Source: Ampullaceana balthica
Taxonomy: Eukaryota; Mollusca; Gastropoda; Lymnaeidae
DNA: 64,000 nucleotides
Reading direction: 5' to 3'
Assembly: GCA_944989445.1 (NCBI GenBank)
Contig: CALYLW010000331.1
Coordinates: 606,879 to 670,878, forward strand
Shown: one piece after another, positions 32,315-44,100 of the stretch
Position numbering within the stretch: position 1 is the first letter of the stretch
Layout: every line of letters begins with the position of its first letter
The notes under the pieces: generated by a model
Databases searched by the model: none
What the model was told of the DNA's origin: nothing
The model's input: the letters and a program-made list of their open reading frames with translations, nothing else
Program-made: the position numbers and the translations under genes

Positions 32315-32929
32315 ATTTTATTTGTTTAATTTTTAAAAATGTTTGTTTCTGCTTTTTTTCCATTACTTTGTGCTGCTGCTGCTTGTGTCCTTTCTCTCTC
32401 ACCGTTCTTTGCACTATCTATGATGAGCATGTCTGCGGCGGGTCGAATCTCGTTTTTTTTATAATTCTTCATTTTATTGTCTTTCAGTCAAATTCTGATT
32501 ATATTTATATAATTTGAGAACCTCAATGTAAGTAAATCACTATGAAGTAAAAAGTAGGCTAACTGATAAATTAAATAAATACTAGATATGACTCGTGGCA
32601 TCACATACGCTGCAGACTTGCTCATAGACAGTGCAAATAACAGGGGGTGGGGGGGGGTGCTGACGCATTGTTGGTCTCGAGATATGCATTTAATTTTACA
32701 TTTGAATTTATTATACTTTATTTGACTTTATTCAATTTTTCATCAGCCAAATTTTAATTTAAATATAATTTATTTATTATTAATATTATGATTACTATAA
32801 AAGTCAGCATTACAATTATAGAAATTTAAGTCTATAGTCACACTTATTAATAATAATATTAGTATTATAAGCATAATCAAGGCCTTAAATTATTAAATTA
32901 ATAATTAATGGATCTAAATAAGCACCAAT

Positions 32930-33540
32930 AACGGTTAACTCAGGAGTTCCACAAGGAACTGGGTTAGGTCCACTAATCTTTTTAATTTATATAAATTATA
33001 AATGATTTACCCAACAACATTTCAACAGGAACAAAATTTAGGTTATTTGCTGATGATTGTATAATCTATAGAACAATTAAATCAGAACAAGATAGGAAAA
33101 TCTTACAAAAAGTCCTAGATGAATTAATAAAATGGGAAACTAACTAGAGTATGTCTTTCCACCCACGAAAGTGTTAACTGAAGAGTAACAACGAAAAATA
33201 AACAAATAAATTCAAAATATTTCATTCATGGAAAACAACTAATCCAAATTAAATATGCAAAATACTTATGTGTAACAATAAATGAAAAATTATCATGGAA
33301 TCCCCATGTCAGAGAAGTAATTAAAAAAATCAAACAAAAACATAAGGCTTTATAAAAATAAACTTTTACAGATGTAATAAGAATATAAAAATAAAATTAA
33401 AATGCTACCTCACTTTGGTGAAACCTGTACTGGAATATGCATCTTCTGTATGGGACCCATCCCTTAAAGAAAACATCGATAAACTAGAACAAATTCAAAA
33501 AAGAGCTGCCAGATTCATTATTGGAACATCCATACAAGCG
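32930..33540 (+). pseudogene. L2-like LINE RT fragment, copy 1
   Basis: Broken frames read GVPQGTGLGPLIFLIYIN, RLFADDCIIYR, then VKPVLEYASSVWDP and LEQIQKRAARFI. These are RT motifs with the catalytic FADD present but stops and shifts around it. The sequence is cut at about 33535 by the short GC-rich repeat shared with 6800-6950. Confidence 0.7.
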
Positions 33541-33700
33541 AGAAGGCTTGACAGGAGGGAGAGGCGGTGTCTGCTGTTTCATATGAAAGGAAGCAGACAG
33601 CTTTGAAATACCGACACCACTGAGAAAGCCCCTCCCCCCACACTTGACTCCCTCCACAGTGGGATTGGGGGGTGGGGGGATTAAGATTTTTCCTTTTACT
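33540..33700 (+). repeat. Short repeat shared with 6800-6950
   Basis: Inverted relative to the earlier copy; contains GAGAGGCGGTGTCTGCTG, TTTCATATGAAAGGAAGC, and C/G-rich runs around CTGTGGAGGGAGT on the other strand. Confidence 0.5.
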
Positions 33701-33744
33701 AGTTTTACACAAACGCCTTGGAAAATTGGACTTACTGGGGATGG

Positions 33745-33893
33745 AAGCCAAAAATCTTTGAGTTAAGGAGATCTAAAATACATTAGTCTTGTGGAATGTG
33801 GCCGGAACCTAACAATTAATTCGATATAGGGAGGTTTTCAACTTAGGCTAGGGAAGTTCGACTTAGAGAGGTCTGACAGTAGTTTTATATCCA
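33745..33893 (-). mobile_element. Probable pogo-like MITE fragment
   Basis: The right end, on the minus strand, reads CTGTCAGACCTCTCTAAGTC followed by a GAAAACCTCCCTATATCG block, the style of Tigger/pogo termini, and TA borders the outer end. A left terminus was not identified. Confidence 0.4.
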
Positions 33894-34339
33894 TGGTAAT
33901 AAATCCATGGTATTAATAATTAATGATTAATCATTTAACTGTATGCAGGTTCTTGCTAAAATTGATACAAATATAAGATTCCAGTCACTTGAAAGATGGT
34001 TAAAATGACAATTTGATAATTTTTATACCCTCCAAACCAATAGATGTCAATAAGCAATGCTACATAAATAATAAGCAGTATGTAATGTAACAAGAATTTA
34101 GATATCGTTTGGCATCATTCTCACGGTAAAAACCGAGCAGCAGTGAGAATAATGCTAGGCATTATCCGCACTGTTTACTGTGAGGACAACGTTGAAATAT
34201 TGAACCTCTGTGTTATTTTGACTATAAATATCTACGCACAATCCTTTTTCAGATTCATTTGTCAACAATTGTTAGTCCTATAAAACTAACAAGATACGTT
34301 TTTCTTTGCCCCAGACCTTAGGGGGGGAGGGGCTTACAA

Positions 34340-34963
34340 TGCTCATGTCAATGAAGTTATTAAAAAATCAAACAAAACCTTAGGCTTTATAAAAAGGAAC
34401 TTTAACAAATGTAATAGAGATATAAAACTAAAATGCTACCTCACTTTGGTGAGACCTGCACTAGAATATGCATCTTCTGTATGGGACCCATCCACCAAAG
34501 AAAACATTGATAAACTAGAACAAATTCAAAAAAGAGCTGCCAGATTCATTACTGGAGAATATTCGAAACTGACAAGAGTAACACCATTAGTTAAATCATT
34601 AAACCTTGAAACACTAGAGGATAGAAGAACCAAGAGCAAAGTAGTAATCATACATAAAGCAATTAATTCTAATTTAGAAATACAACACAAAGATAACTTG
34701 ATACAACCCTCAGATAGACATAAGGATAAAAACACCTTTCTTATTCCGTATGCAAGAACAAACACATACAAGTTTTCCTTCTTCCCGTCCGGAATTCGGG
34801 CGTGGAATGGGTTGCCTGAAGAATCCAGGAAAACCAACACTTTATCAACATTTAAATCTCTAATAAAAATGCAGGACTAAACACAAACCATAGATAAGCG
34901 TAGGACGCAATAATCTTCTGTATAGAAGGAGCGTCTGTAAACAGATAAGATAAGATAAGATTT
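34340..34963 (+). pseudogene. L2-like LINE 3' end with tail hairpin and (ATAAG)n
   Basis: The frame 34446-34880 reads VRPALEYASSVWDPS, KRAARFITGEYSKL, NTFLIPYARTN, FFPSGIRAWNGLPEESRK and ends in a stop. This is the C-terminal RT/connection part of an L2/CR1-type element. The 3' tail at 34895-34963 holds GACGCAATAATCTTCTG...AGAAGGAGCGTC and ATAAGATAAGATAAG. The same tail ends the tRNA-SINE, so this LINE type is the likely mobiliser of the SINE. 5'-truncated, no endonuclease. Confidence 0.8.
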
Positions 34964-34969
34964 CTGGGC

Positions 34970-36120
34970 AGGACCTCGCAACTTCGAGGTAGTTGAAGTA
35001 AAAGTGACAGGCAAACCACTTCGCCGACCCCTGGATTAGGCCTAAAATAAGTCTTAACTCTTGTCAGCAAAACTTGAAGCTGAGAATAGTCCAGAATGTC
35101 AATAGAAAACTGGAAAACTTTTATTTTGAATCATCGGCTACTTGGAGTGCAGAGGTTTGTAACTTGTATGCTTAGGCTTAACTTGACTTAATCCATGTAT
35201 CAGTCATGTATGAATTGTATGTCAATATGATATCAATATCCAGCATCAGTAATAAGTAATAAGTATTTCAATTTCAGGCATCATAAGCAATGTTATTTAT
35301 AATTTATAGTCATGGACTGGCCAATCCATGACTGTCAGTTACAATTCCAGCAAAGGCAAATGAGATTGTTAAATCAGAATTACACTCGCCCTCGCTCGCG
35401 ACCGTGGATTAAAGTTAAAGTAGTAAGTAAGTAGGGGCAGGTGGTAGGCCTAGTGATAGTGAGCTATTGACAGTGACAGTGACTGCAGGCAGGAAATAAA
35501 TGATATTATTATTTCTGCCGAAACTAATTGTCACTAATTACAACCAGGTATCATTTGCATATACCAGTACTTGACAATAAAATGTACATACCTAGTAAAC
35601 ACTTTTTATTTGGTGTTTTGACATCCATTTTGACAATCACCATCGCTATATTAACTATCACACAATTTTTGGTAACTGTAGCTGTATTCATCGATGTAAA
35701 TATATTCACGCATCAATTTATTCGATACTTCATTGTTCATTGTTTACTTTGTGTTTTATATATATATTATGCCTTTAATCTTTTTATTTTTTTAGAATTT
35801 TTCTTGAATCTAACATATATAATTAACAAAATCATTAAAGGGCATAAGTATAATATAAGTATAATCAATGTGCAAGAAAAAAAACTCACTGTTTCTTAGA
35901 GAAATCGAGCACATTCAAATTAACTCAAAACGATTTAATTTAGTAGTTAACTATTCAGGAAGTGTTAGCACAACTAAACTAAGATTAAGATTTAACATCT
36001 AGTTCAAATTACCAGTGTAATATTAAGATACAAAAAATTATTAATAATTATAAATAAGCCCTAAAACTTGAAATTGGTTAAAATGTAGGGTCAATGGCGT
36101 AGAAGAACATTGTGGCACCA
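34970..36120. other. Anonymous AT-rich sequence
   Basis: A 123-codon frame at 35528-35899 is strongly hydrophobic, with Ile/Phe/Tyr codons from AT-rich DNA and no domain or splice support; it was not called. Nothing else recognised. Confidence 0.45.
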
Positions 36121-36167
36121 CGGGCGGATTTGAGCGTGCCCCCCACCCACTCCCGTTTGACTAAAGG

Positions 36168-36335
36168 GGCCGTCCATAAATGCCGTCACGCACCTAGGGG
36201 GGAGGGGGGTCACACTTTTGTGACGAGGGGGAGGGAAGGGGGTTGAAGAAATGTGACGTCACATCAAAAGGGTAACTTTAAATAAAACTTCCACTGAAAT
36301 ATTTGGTCGCTTACAATTTATTTAATGACTTTTAA
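36168..36335. repeat. Partial copy of the GGGCCGTCC TIR element
   Basis: Has GGGGCCGTCCATAAATGCCG, a G-rich tract, GTGACGTCACATCAAAA and the AATTTATTTAATGAC block. All are shared, inverted, with 10930-11130. Only one terminus is recognisable. Confidence 0.6.
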
Positions 36336-36492
36336 ATCAGTGCTTCTCAATGTCCCGGTCGGTAGGCCATCAGACGCTGGTTGGCGTAAGCTATTAAGAC
36401 ACGAAAATTAAATCTAATTATAATCCTTAAGTTTTTGAGAATCCACAAGATAACGTATGAAATTGTTACACTGCGTCGTTTGATGTTGACAT

Positions 36493-36757
36493 CTCTTATC
36501 TTATCTTATCTATACAGACGCTCCTTCTATGCAGAAGATAGTTGCGTCCACAGACCATGACAGATGATCTGTTGGCAAGTGATGCAGCATTCACAGGCCA
36601 CGGCTTTGTGGGTTCCACGCATTACCTAGCCGCCTAACTACATGTAGTGTTAGGTACCCATTCGGAGCGGGGTGACTCAGGGACGCCCTAGGCCCCGGGA
36701 ACAAACCCTTGCCTTCACACGGATTCGAACCCGTGACCCGTGATGTAACCGCAGCTC
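36493..36757 (-). repeat. tRNA-derived SINE with L2-like tail, copy 2
   Basis: Near-identical to 5132-5414 in reverse: B box GGTTCGAATCC, the CCTAGGGCGTCCCTGAG body, the tail hairpin and (ATAAG)n. The extreme 5' head is divergent (GCTGCGGTTACATC). Confidence 0.8.
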
Positions 36758-37125
36758 CGTTTGGTTCTCTCATGGCAGGAGTCGAACTTGTTTTCCCGTT
36801 ACCCCAAAATATACAAGTTTATGTGTGCGTTACCCCCCAACCCCCAGACTCTAGGTCCTGCTCACATGACTCGGGATTTGGGGGAGCGTCGTTAGCACAC
36901 ACAAAAAATGCTACTGGTGAGTTTTACAAGCATGACAAGTGTCTAAAAATGATCTGAATAGGATTATGTGTAGATATTTTAATTCAAAACGACACGGAAT
37001 ATCCTTTTTCTTTAAAAGGGGAGGGGGAGGGAATCTATTTGATAAAATTAAAAACGTTTTAAGTTTGATATAATGGTTCGATTGGTTTTTGGTCAAACGC
37101 CCCTGGCCATTCTAGTCTTCTAGAT

Positions 37126-37312
37126 CAGTGCTTCTCAGAGTGGTGGTCCGCGGACCAGTGCCGGTCCGTGGGCCATCCGCTGCTGGTCCGCAGATGTTCT
37201 CAAAAAAAGGACAGAAAAAATTATCAGTGCGGGAAAAATAGCGCACCGGTCCCTGGTGCAATGGAAAAATTCCTGCAGGTCCGCCATACTAAAAAAAGTT
37301 TGAGAAGCACTG
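37126..37312. mobile_element. hAT MITE, 187 bp, perfect TSD
   Basis: Ends CAGTGCTTCTCAGAGTGG and TTTGAGAAGCACTG. The TSD TTCTAGAT is exact at 37118-37125 and 37313-37320. The interior carries GGTCCGCGGACC, common in Charlie-like termini. No coding capacity. Confidence 0.9.
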
Positions 37313-37329
37313 TTCTAGATATAATGGTA

Positions 37330-38870
37330 AATGAGCCCACTTAAAATTAGTCAAGTATTCATTAACTTTATTGAATGCATCAAATTCTTGACATCGCAAT
37401 TCGAGGGGAGCACAAAACAACTTTTGTTCTTAGCTCAGATTTTAAGGCATTAATTTTAAATATCACAGAAAGTTTACGTGATACAGACAAGTCATGTGGC
37501 ATGTGGATTAAGATTATTGTCACTCGTGTCAATATAAATGAAAGTAGGGTAGATTTAGGCGTCTTCGTATAGTACGGAGGCTAGAAATCTACATAGTTGT
37601 CAAATTTTTAAAAAAATGCATTTTCTGGAAGGAACCGGTTCAATAATGGGCATATGTTCCAAGCGTACACGTACACATGACGTATTTTAATATATCTAGT
37701 GGATTGTAGTGGATGTTTTATGTCCCAAATGAGTATGCATTATATTACCCCCTAGAATTCTCTTTTTGACCCCAGATGAGGATATTAACGTATGTTCGCC
37801 GACCTCTTTCTTACGGGATGCCCGTCAGTCAATTGAGGGATTTGTTAAAAATACATTTTAAAAATGTTATTTTTAAATAATTTTTTTTTCTAAACAAAGA
37901 CGTTAACCGTGATGATTAATAGTCAATGTTTAATTTGTATGCATTAAAATAAAATCTAATCTAAGGATGTTAACACAGTTCGTTTTCTGAAGGCCGGTAA
38001 TACGTTTTAAAAAAATGCTTCACACGGGTTACGATATTACAATGTAGATCTTCACTAAATAAATAATAAATGTACTATATTGTGCGTATTATATTGAACA
38101 ACTTTTAAAATATTTTACTGTCGCGCTGTGCAGTGCGTATTAAATTGACGATACTTTTTTTAAATATATTCCCGATCTGTAAATGTAAATGTTTATGCTA
38201 GTATGTCGCGCTGTGTTCTATTAATATTAAAAATATTAAAACCACAACTATCTAAAAGTTTTACATGATAAACAAAACCATAACTTAATTAAATACCCTT
38301 TAGCCGTTTTGCGTAATAAATGGTATGCGTCTAGGGTAAAATTACTAATGCTCCTGCATCCTAAAAGCATATATGCGTTGGTCAATGGCGCCTCTATCTA
38401 TACCACATTTATTTATCATACTTAGCATTTAAAAAGAAGTTAATTAAATGGTTTAAATGGGTCTGTCAATTGTGAGAAAAGTATTTCATTCATTTATATG
38501 TAATTTTGTGTGTGAAGGGGGGTCGTGATGAAAAGCAGGTGAAAAAACAAGAACGATTCACACAGTGAATAAAAATCACCAGAGACACAATAATGCTGCC
38601 CACCTGTGCAAAATTTTGCCACTCTGAAACAGTACTCTGTAAAACTGTTAGGCATCATTATCATACTTTCTTTCCTGTTTCACTGTTTCAACAATTTTTT
38701 AAACAAATCATTATTTCATATTGAATGTAATTTGTTTCAAGTTATGTAAGAAAATAGCAAAAACCTCATTATAACTGCTAAATTTTGCTGATAACTGCTG
38801 AACTCAACATGAAGATCTTCGGTTAAAAAACAGTACATGTAATAGTAAAACTAATAGAAGTTACATTTAA
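37330..38870. other. Anonymous sequence with a partial family A repeat (38055-38260)
   Basis: At 38055-38260 the words GTGCGTATTATATTGAACAA, TGCGTATTAAATTGACG and TTCCCGATCTGTAAATG match the right half of the family A repeat. The rest shows no gene or element. Confidence 0.45.
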
Positions 38871-38880
38871 AATTTACTAT

Positions 38881-39492
38881 TATGTATTTGATCCTTTAAA
38901 AGAGAATTGTTCATGGCAGTGGACACAGTAAACGTTTTCACCATCTTCGACTTTGACATCCGCAGTTAGCTTAAAAACAACATTTTTGCTAAACTTTCTA
39001 GTTATATGTTTAAATTTAACTGCGCTGATGCTGTCAGCAGGGCCGTCTTAACGCATAGGCCCATTGGGCATATGCCCGGGGGTCCACGAGCATATGGGCC
39101 CCATGGGAATGTTTATTTATATATATTATGTATATTCATTTTTTATTCCTGCGGGGGAAGGGCCCAACACTATTTCTTTGCCCGGGGGCCCAAAATGGTG
39201 TTAAGACGGCTCTGGCTGTCAGCCATTTTATAGTTGACGTCTGCCGGTCAACATAGATTAATAAAATAAATTTTAATATTACGCTGGAGATGTTTGTACG
39301 TAAAAAAATACATATAAATATTATTAATTATTAATCATTTATTATTTATTACTAAAATTTTAAAAAAATATTATAAATATTTTCTTAAATTTTAATCGAA
39401 TTTTTATCGATTAAAATTATTTGAATCGATATTTAATCGATAAAATTTTTAACGATTAATCGAGAAATTAATCGATAATTTCCGCAGCCCTA
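38881..39492 (+). mobile_element. hAT MITE family B, copy 3 (left-truncated, with nested MITE)
   Basis: Starts inside the family at TATTTGATCCTTTAAAAGAG and ends at CCGCAGCCCTA. It carries the 177-bp nested element in its GCTGTCAG site. The left terminus is missing, so no TSD can be read for the outer copy. Confidence 0.75.
39038..39214. mobile_element. Nested hAT MITE (CAGGGCCGTC type), copy 1
   Basis: Ends CAGGGCCGTCTTAACGC and GTTAAGACGGCTCTG. The TSD GCTGTCAG is exact at 39030-39037 and 39215-39222, within the family B MITE. Interior has G/C runs around ATGCCCGGGGG and CCCGGGGGCCC. Confidence 0.9.
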
Positions 39493-39545
39493 ATATATAT
39501 ATATATATATTATTTTATATATATATATATATATATATTAAAAAT
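39492..39545. repeat. (TA)n microsatellite
   Basis: Two TATATA runs separated by TATTTTA directly abut the end of the family B copy. Confidence 0.8.
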
Positions 39546-39549
39546 GAAT

Positions 39550-41020
39550 GTAATTTCACGAAGTAGGTTGAGATGTGAATAATATTGGGACTCACAGGCT
39601 TAATAAAATGCAAAAATAGAATAATTAAAATCAAATTTATAAAGTGTTTTATTGGAGCAACTAAAAAATTCAGCAACAAAGAATTTTTAAAGGGAAAAAA
39701 ATGCAGGTACATGTACTAACAAAAAAAAATTCAAGAAATCAGATTTTAAACCAAAAAAAAAGTGAATGGCTTATAAAATTATACAAGCCTGAATTTATTG
39801 TAAATTTAAGTTAATCTATAATAGTACATTAATAGCTATGGATATATCCCAACAACCCTCAGTTTAACAAAAACTTAATGGTTTAGTGGAGGTTTAGAAA
39901 TTTGAATAATTAAAATTAACATTTGATAATTTATAAATGCAAAAAAGTAAAAAAGATTGCCATTCAATGGAATTTTACTTGAATAAATAATAAAAATTTC
40001 AATTTCATTTTTTTAAATCCATATTTGTATAATGTAAAATTATTGAGTTCATCTTACACTGATAAAAATAAGATTTTTGAAGTAAAAGCTACTGTCTAAA
40101 CTTTGTCAATATTTTATAAGGCTAGTGATATAAATAAAAATGACCTGCAAAACATTGGCGTCGGTGAGGCATTGCTTTCATATCTGCTTCAAGTTACATG
40201 ACAAAAGAATCATTTAAGAAATGCATTTTATAGAAATAAATGCGGCCTCCATATGCAAGCATCTTTGTTGTCATTCCATGATCTAGAATTAATCTCTTAT
40301 AATTCAAAACAGCAGATTTGTTATAAGTTATACAGATGAAACAAGAAAATATTATGCACTAAATGGGCTTTTGTCATTTTAAGAATCTGATATAACAGAT
40401 ATACATTTAATAGGATTATTACCTGGATATTTTATAGTACAATTAGAGACACTTAGTTGTTGCCCAGAAGATTATGATTTTTGATGACATAGAAAGATAT
40501 ATATATATTTTTTTTTAAATTTATTAATTTGGATTGAATAGATGAAATAATATAATTAGTCAGATTCTCAGTTATTTTTTAAAATATATGTAATTATTAT
40601 TTTCTTGCTTATTGCATTTAAATCTTTTATTTTGAGCAAATGATAAAAACAGTAGAATGTCAATCATTTGAACAATGTGATCATGGTCATGAATTGTTAT
40701 AAAAATGGTGCATACAGTTAAACAAACACAAGCATAAGCAACAATTCCTTTCAGCATTACAAAATAATACAGGTGATCATGTTTTACCAAATTAAAAACA
40801 TGAATTAAAACAAAGATAGAGACGTGAAATTTTATTTGAAACTTGCCACACTCACTAGTTCACAACATTCAGCCATGAACAAAAAGTTAAAGCATATGTT
40901 AGGATGATTATAAATATGAATAATGACTGGAAAATGAAGTTTCCATGTGTATCTGCAATAAAATACGATGTTTGCCAGGGCTCAGTACTATTACATGTCA
41001 GTACTTTCAGTGATAGATTT
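39550..41020. other. AT-rich sequence, no gene seen
   Basis: Short chance frames only. No splice-bounded exon, TIR or repeat tail recognised. Confidence 0.5.
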
Positions 41021-41033
41021 TGCTAGCACCAAC

Positions 41034-41186
41034 CAGAGGCGTAACCGTAACGACTTGGCATTGTGGCAGTTGCCAAGGGTGCTCAGGGCTAATCCCTTCA
41101 ATAATCAATTTATTCAGTATTTCCCTATTTCTCAAGGGAGCGAAAATGAATTAGCCAAGGGCGCTGAAAACCCAGTTACGCTTCTG
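41034..41186. mobile_element. hAT MITE, 153 bp, perfect TSD
   Basis: Ends CAGAGGCGTAACCGTAACG and CAGTTACGCTTCTG. The TSD GCACCAAC is exact at 41026-41033 and 41187-41194. No coding capacity. Confidence 0.9.
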
Positions 41187-41199
41187 GCACCAACACCTG

Positions 41200-44100
41200 A
41201 TAGTAATACCCCAAGTCCAGATTCCCTGTTGAAACAACAGTAAAAAATTTATTTTATACTATTTCAATTTGGAATGGTTAACAATTCATGCATACCAGGC
41301 AGAAAGCTTCCTAAATGTTTTTCCTCTCCTTAATGCATTCCCTGATCTTGGTAAGAGGTTTTCAAATAAAATCAAAAGAAAAAATTAATAAAATACATAA
41401 ATATTTAGATCTTGTTTTAAATATGCTTGAAAAATACCTAGTGTAAAGCTACTTAATACTACAATATCCACACACATGAGGTGAAGAATATTTATGGTAA
41501 CTAAATGATTATATTTTTTAATTGCTTAAACCCAGTGTAATATCAATATGAATAAAACCACTGCTGTTTTTTTTAAATAAGTGGATTCATAAATTTTTAA
41601 ACATTAAATACAGTAAATATGAACAAAAATTAACTTTTAAGCTAAATTAATAAAGTATAAACCAAAACAAGGGGTACCAAATGTTGAGAAATATTCAAAG
41701 TATCAGCAGCACTTTTAACATAATTATTTAATTAATTCAGGTTTTTAAACATTCCTAAAATTCAAAAAATTGAGACTACATGTATTGCATTTATTTATCT
41801 ATTTTAAGTATAGATCAAGTATAGTATAATTTTAAGTAAATTGAAAAGGCTAAAGGGGCAAGAGTATACTTCATGTCTGAATGGAGCAAAAATTAAAAAT
41901 TAACAGTCTTGTACTGTAATGAAGAAGCGAAATATGAAATTCTGTTGACTGTATTAATGACAATTTTCATACTTAATTTTCGTAATTACTTAATTTTGTA
42001 AATAAATGTATTACATTTCATATGTTCAAAGATCATCTTTAAAATGCACTATTAGTATGAACTAAAGCAGTGATTCCAAAAGTTTTTACACTATTTATGT
42101 TGAATGTCGCCAATTTACAACATAGCTGCATAAATTAGAAAAAATTAAAAGGTTTAAAACTTACTGAATTTCAATTTTTATTAATGGCTTTTCAATGCAT
42201 CTGAAGATAGTTTAATCATTTTTCTTACGAATAGGATGATGTATGATTTTCAAAGTTTAGAAATGGAGCAATTATCAGGGTTTTTTAAGGAAATATCCTT
42301 AAAATTATTTGCTTTAGAATTGAAAATACTAATGTATGTGTCAGAAAAGAGGTGATACTATAATCATTACGACTGCCACTATGAGCTTCTTGAAACCATA
42401 ACTGAAACAAGATGTCTTCATATCACAGGTTTGGTACACTTAAGCTATAAAAAGATTCAGTATAAGTGACTGCTTAAGGATTTGATCCACTACTGAGTGG
42501 ATATACTGAGTTTCAGCAAGTTACAAATTTAAAAAAATAATTAAATGCATGTTTGTGAGATTAAAATTTTGTTAGCTTTATATCATTAACTATTAAAAGT
42601 GCATTATTCTTTACACATGCATTTTTTAAAAACATGCTGAAATGCTTTTCCATATTGTAATATTGCTTTTTAGCTAAATAAAAGCTCCATTTGAATCAAA
42701 AGATATTTTTTAACATAATAAATATTTTTGCCTTTCTATTGTGCCTATAACTATAAGTCTACATTTGTTTACAATTAGCATGATAACAAACATGACAAAT
42801 TTTATTGACAAGTCTAAGTAATAAATATTTATGCTTTATATTTATATAACTGATATGGGGAAAATATTTAGCTAATTTCTAAAAATGTATGTGTTACATC
42901 TGCCCACATGAAAGGAAGAAAAATATGGAAAAATTAAATTCGAAATAGGACAGATAGTCAAACCCTGTCATACACATCAAAAAACCTCACAATATTTTTT
43001 ACTTAGTGCTCAGGTTCCCAACCTATATATTATTTTATGACATTTCCAATCCACAGTGAAAAACAAAAGAGTAGCATCTCTCCTGTTCAATCAGTGAAAT
43101 TATTACTAAAAAATTCACCATTAATTTTCACTCTAATTTATAATGTATCAAAGAAAATTTTGAACTTAATTTTTTTTACTTAAATATTTTCTAGTTCGAA
43201 GACTATTTTAATGGAAAAAAATTAGGATCTGAAAGAAACTTTTTCCCCCCAAAGGAAAAGAATTGCTGCTTTAAACTTTTATGTGACTAGATATTGATTA
43301 TACTGATAATATAAAAAAAACAGATTAAACAAAAATAATTTTTTTTTAAATCCCATAGCTTTAGAATTATCAGTACATGTACTTCAATCTCACAAAAATT
43401 AAAGCAAATAAACATGAAAGAATCTGAACAAGTAAAAGTATGTATATGAATAGATACATTTGCGAACAGTGATAAAAAAGGCCAATGTAAAATAATACCA
43501 TTTTAAAATGCTTACTTACGGTTTTTAATAAAGGAACTGCAGATGCATTTTTAACTTTTAATAAAAAAAATTAAATTATACCAATGAAATGGTAATGGAA
43601 TAAAATATAATATTCTAAATAGAAATGTTTCATTATGGAACCTGAACTTTGATAGATGAAAGTTATAAAGTAAAGAATTATTAATGAAACGAAACATAAC
43701 CACACTGAGAATAATCTACATAATAGTATCTTCACCTTTTTAACAACAATTGTATTTCATTAGATCACTTAAAAAACAAAATTTGAAAATCACAGTTGAT
43801 TAAAAAAAAATGAAAAACTAAGAAAGACATAGATTAAGTAAAAATTCTTAAAATAGCACAATGTTATATTAATATTGAAATTAAATACAATCTATTTAGA
43901 GTTTTCTTTTTTTAGAAAGAAGCTTCTGGTCTCCCACCAACAACAAAATATAAATAATAACTTAATCACTGTAAACAATGTTAATAGCAAAGGTCCTTTA
44001 CAAATATGTAACATTAGATCATTGAACTCAGAATTTTGTTTAATTTATGAATTTGTCATGACAAATGCTTATACATAAGAACCATCTAAAATCATGAAAA

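Larger units (their letters stand above)
31880..32370 (+). repeat. Dispersed repeat with tRNA-Val-like segment, copy 2
   Basis: Shares with 1-350 the outer GTAATTCACC block, the GACGAATG and GTCGAC boxes, GTTGGCAAGCG, the AGAATAACATATGATTCGTAG junction and the tRNA-like core. A 166-bp hAT MITE interrupts it at 32033. Confidence 0.6.

Noticed and set aside
32019..32316. Overlapping frames on both strands around the tRNA-like repeat
   Set aside because: They cross MITE and repeat boundaries with no coding signature.
35528..35899. 123-codon hydrophobic frame resembling a multi-pass membrane protein
   Set aside because: Ile/Phe/Leu/Tyr content follows from AT-rich codons; no splice signals, domain or neighbours support it.
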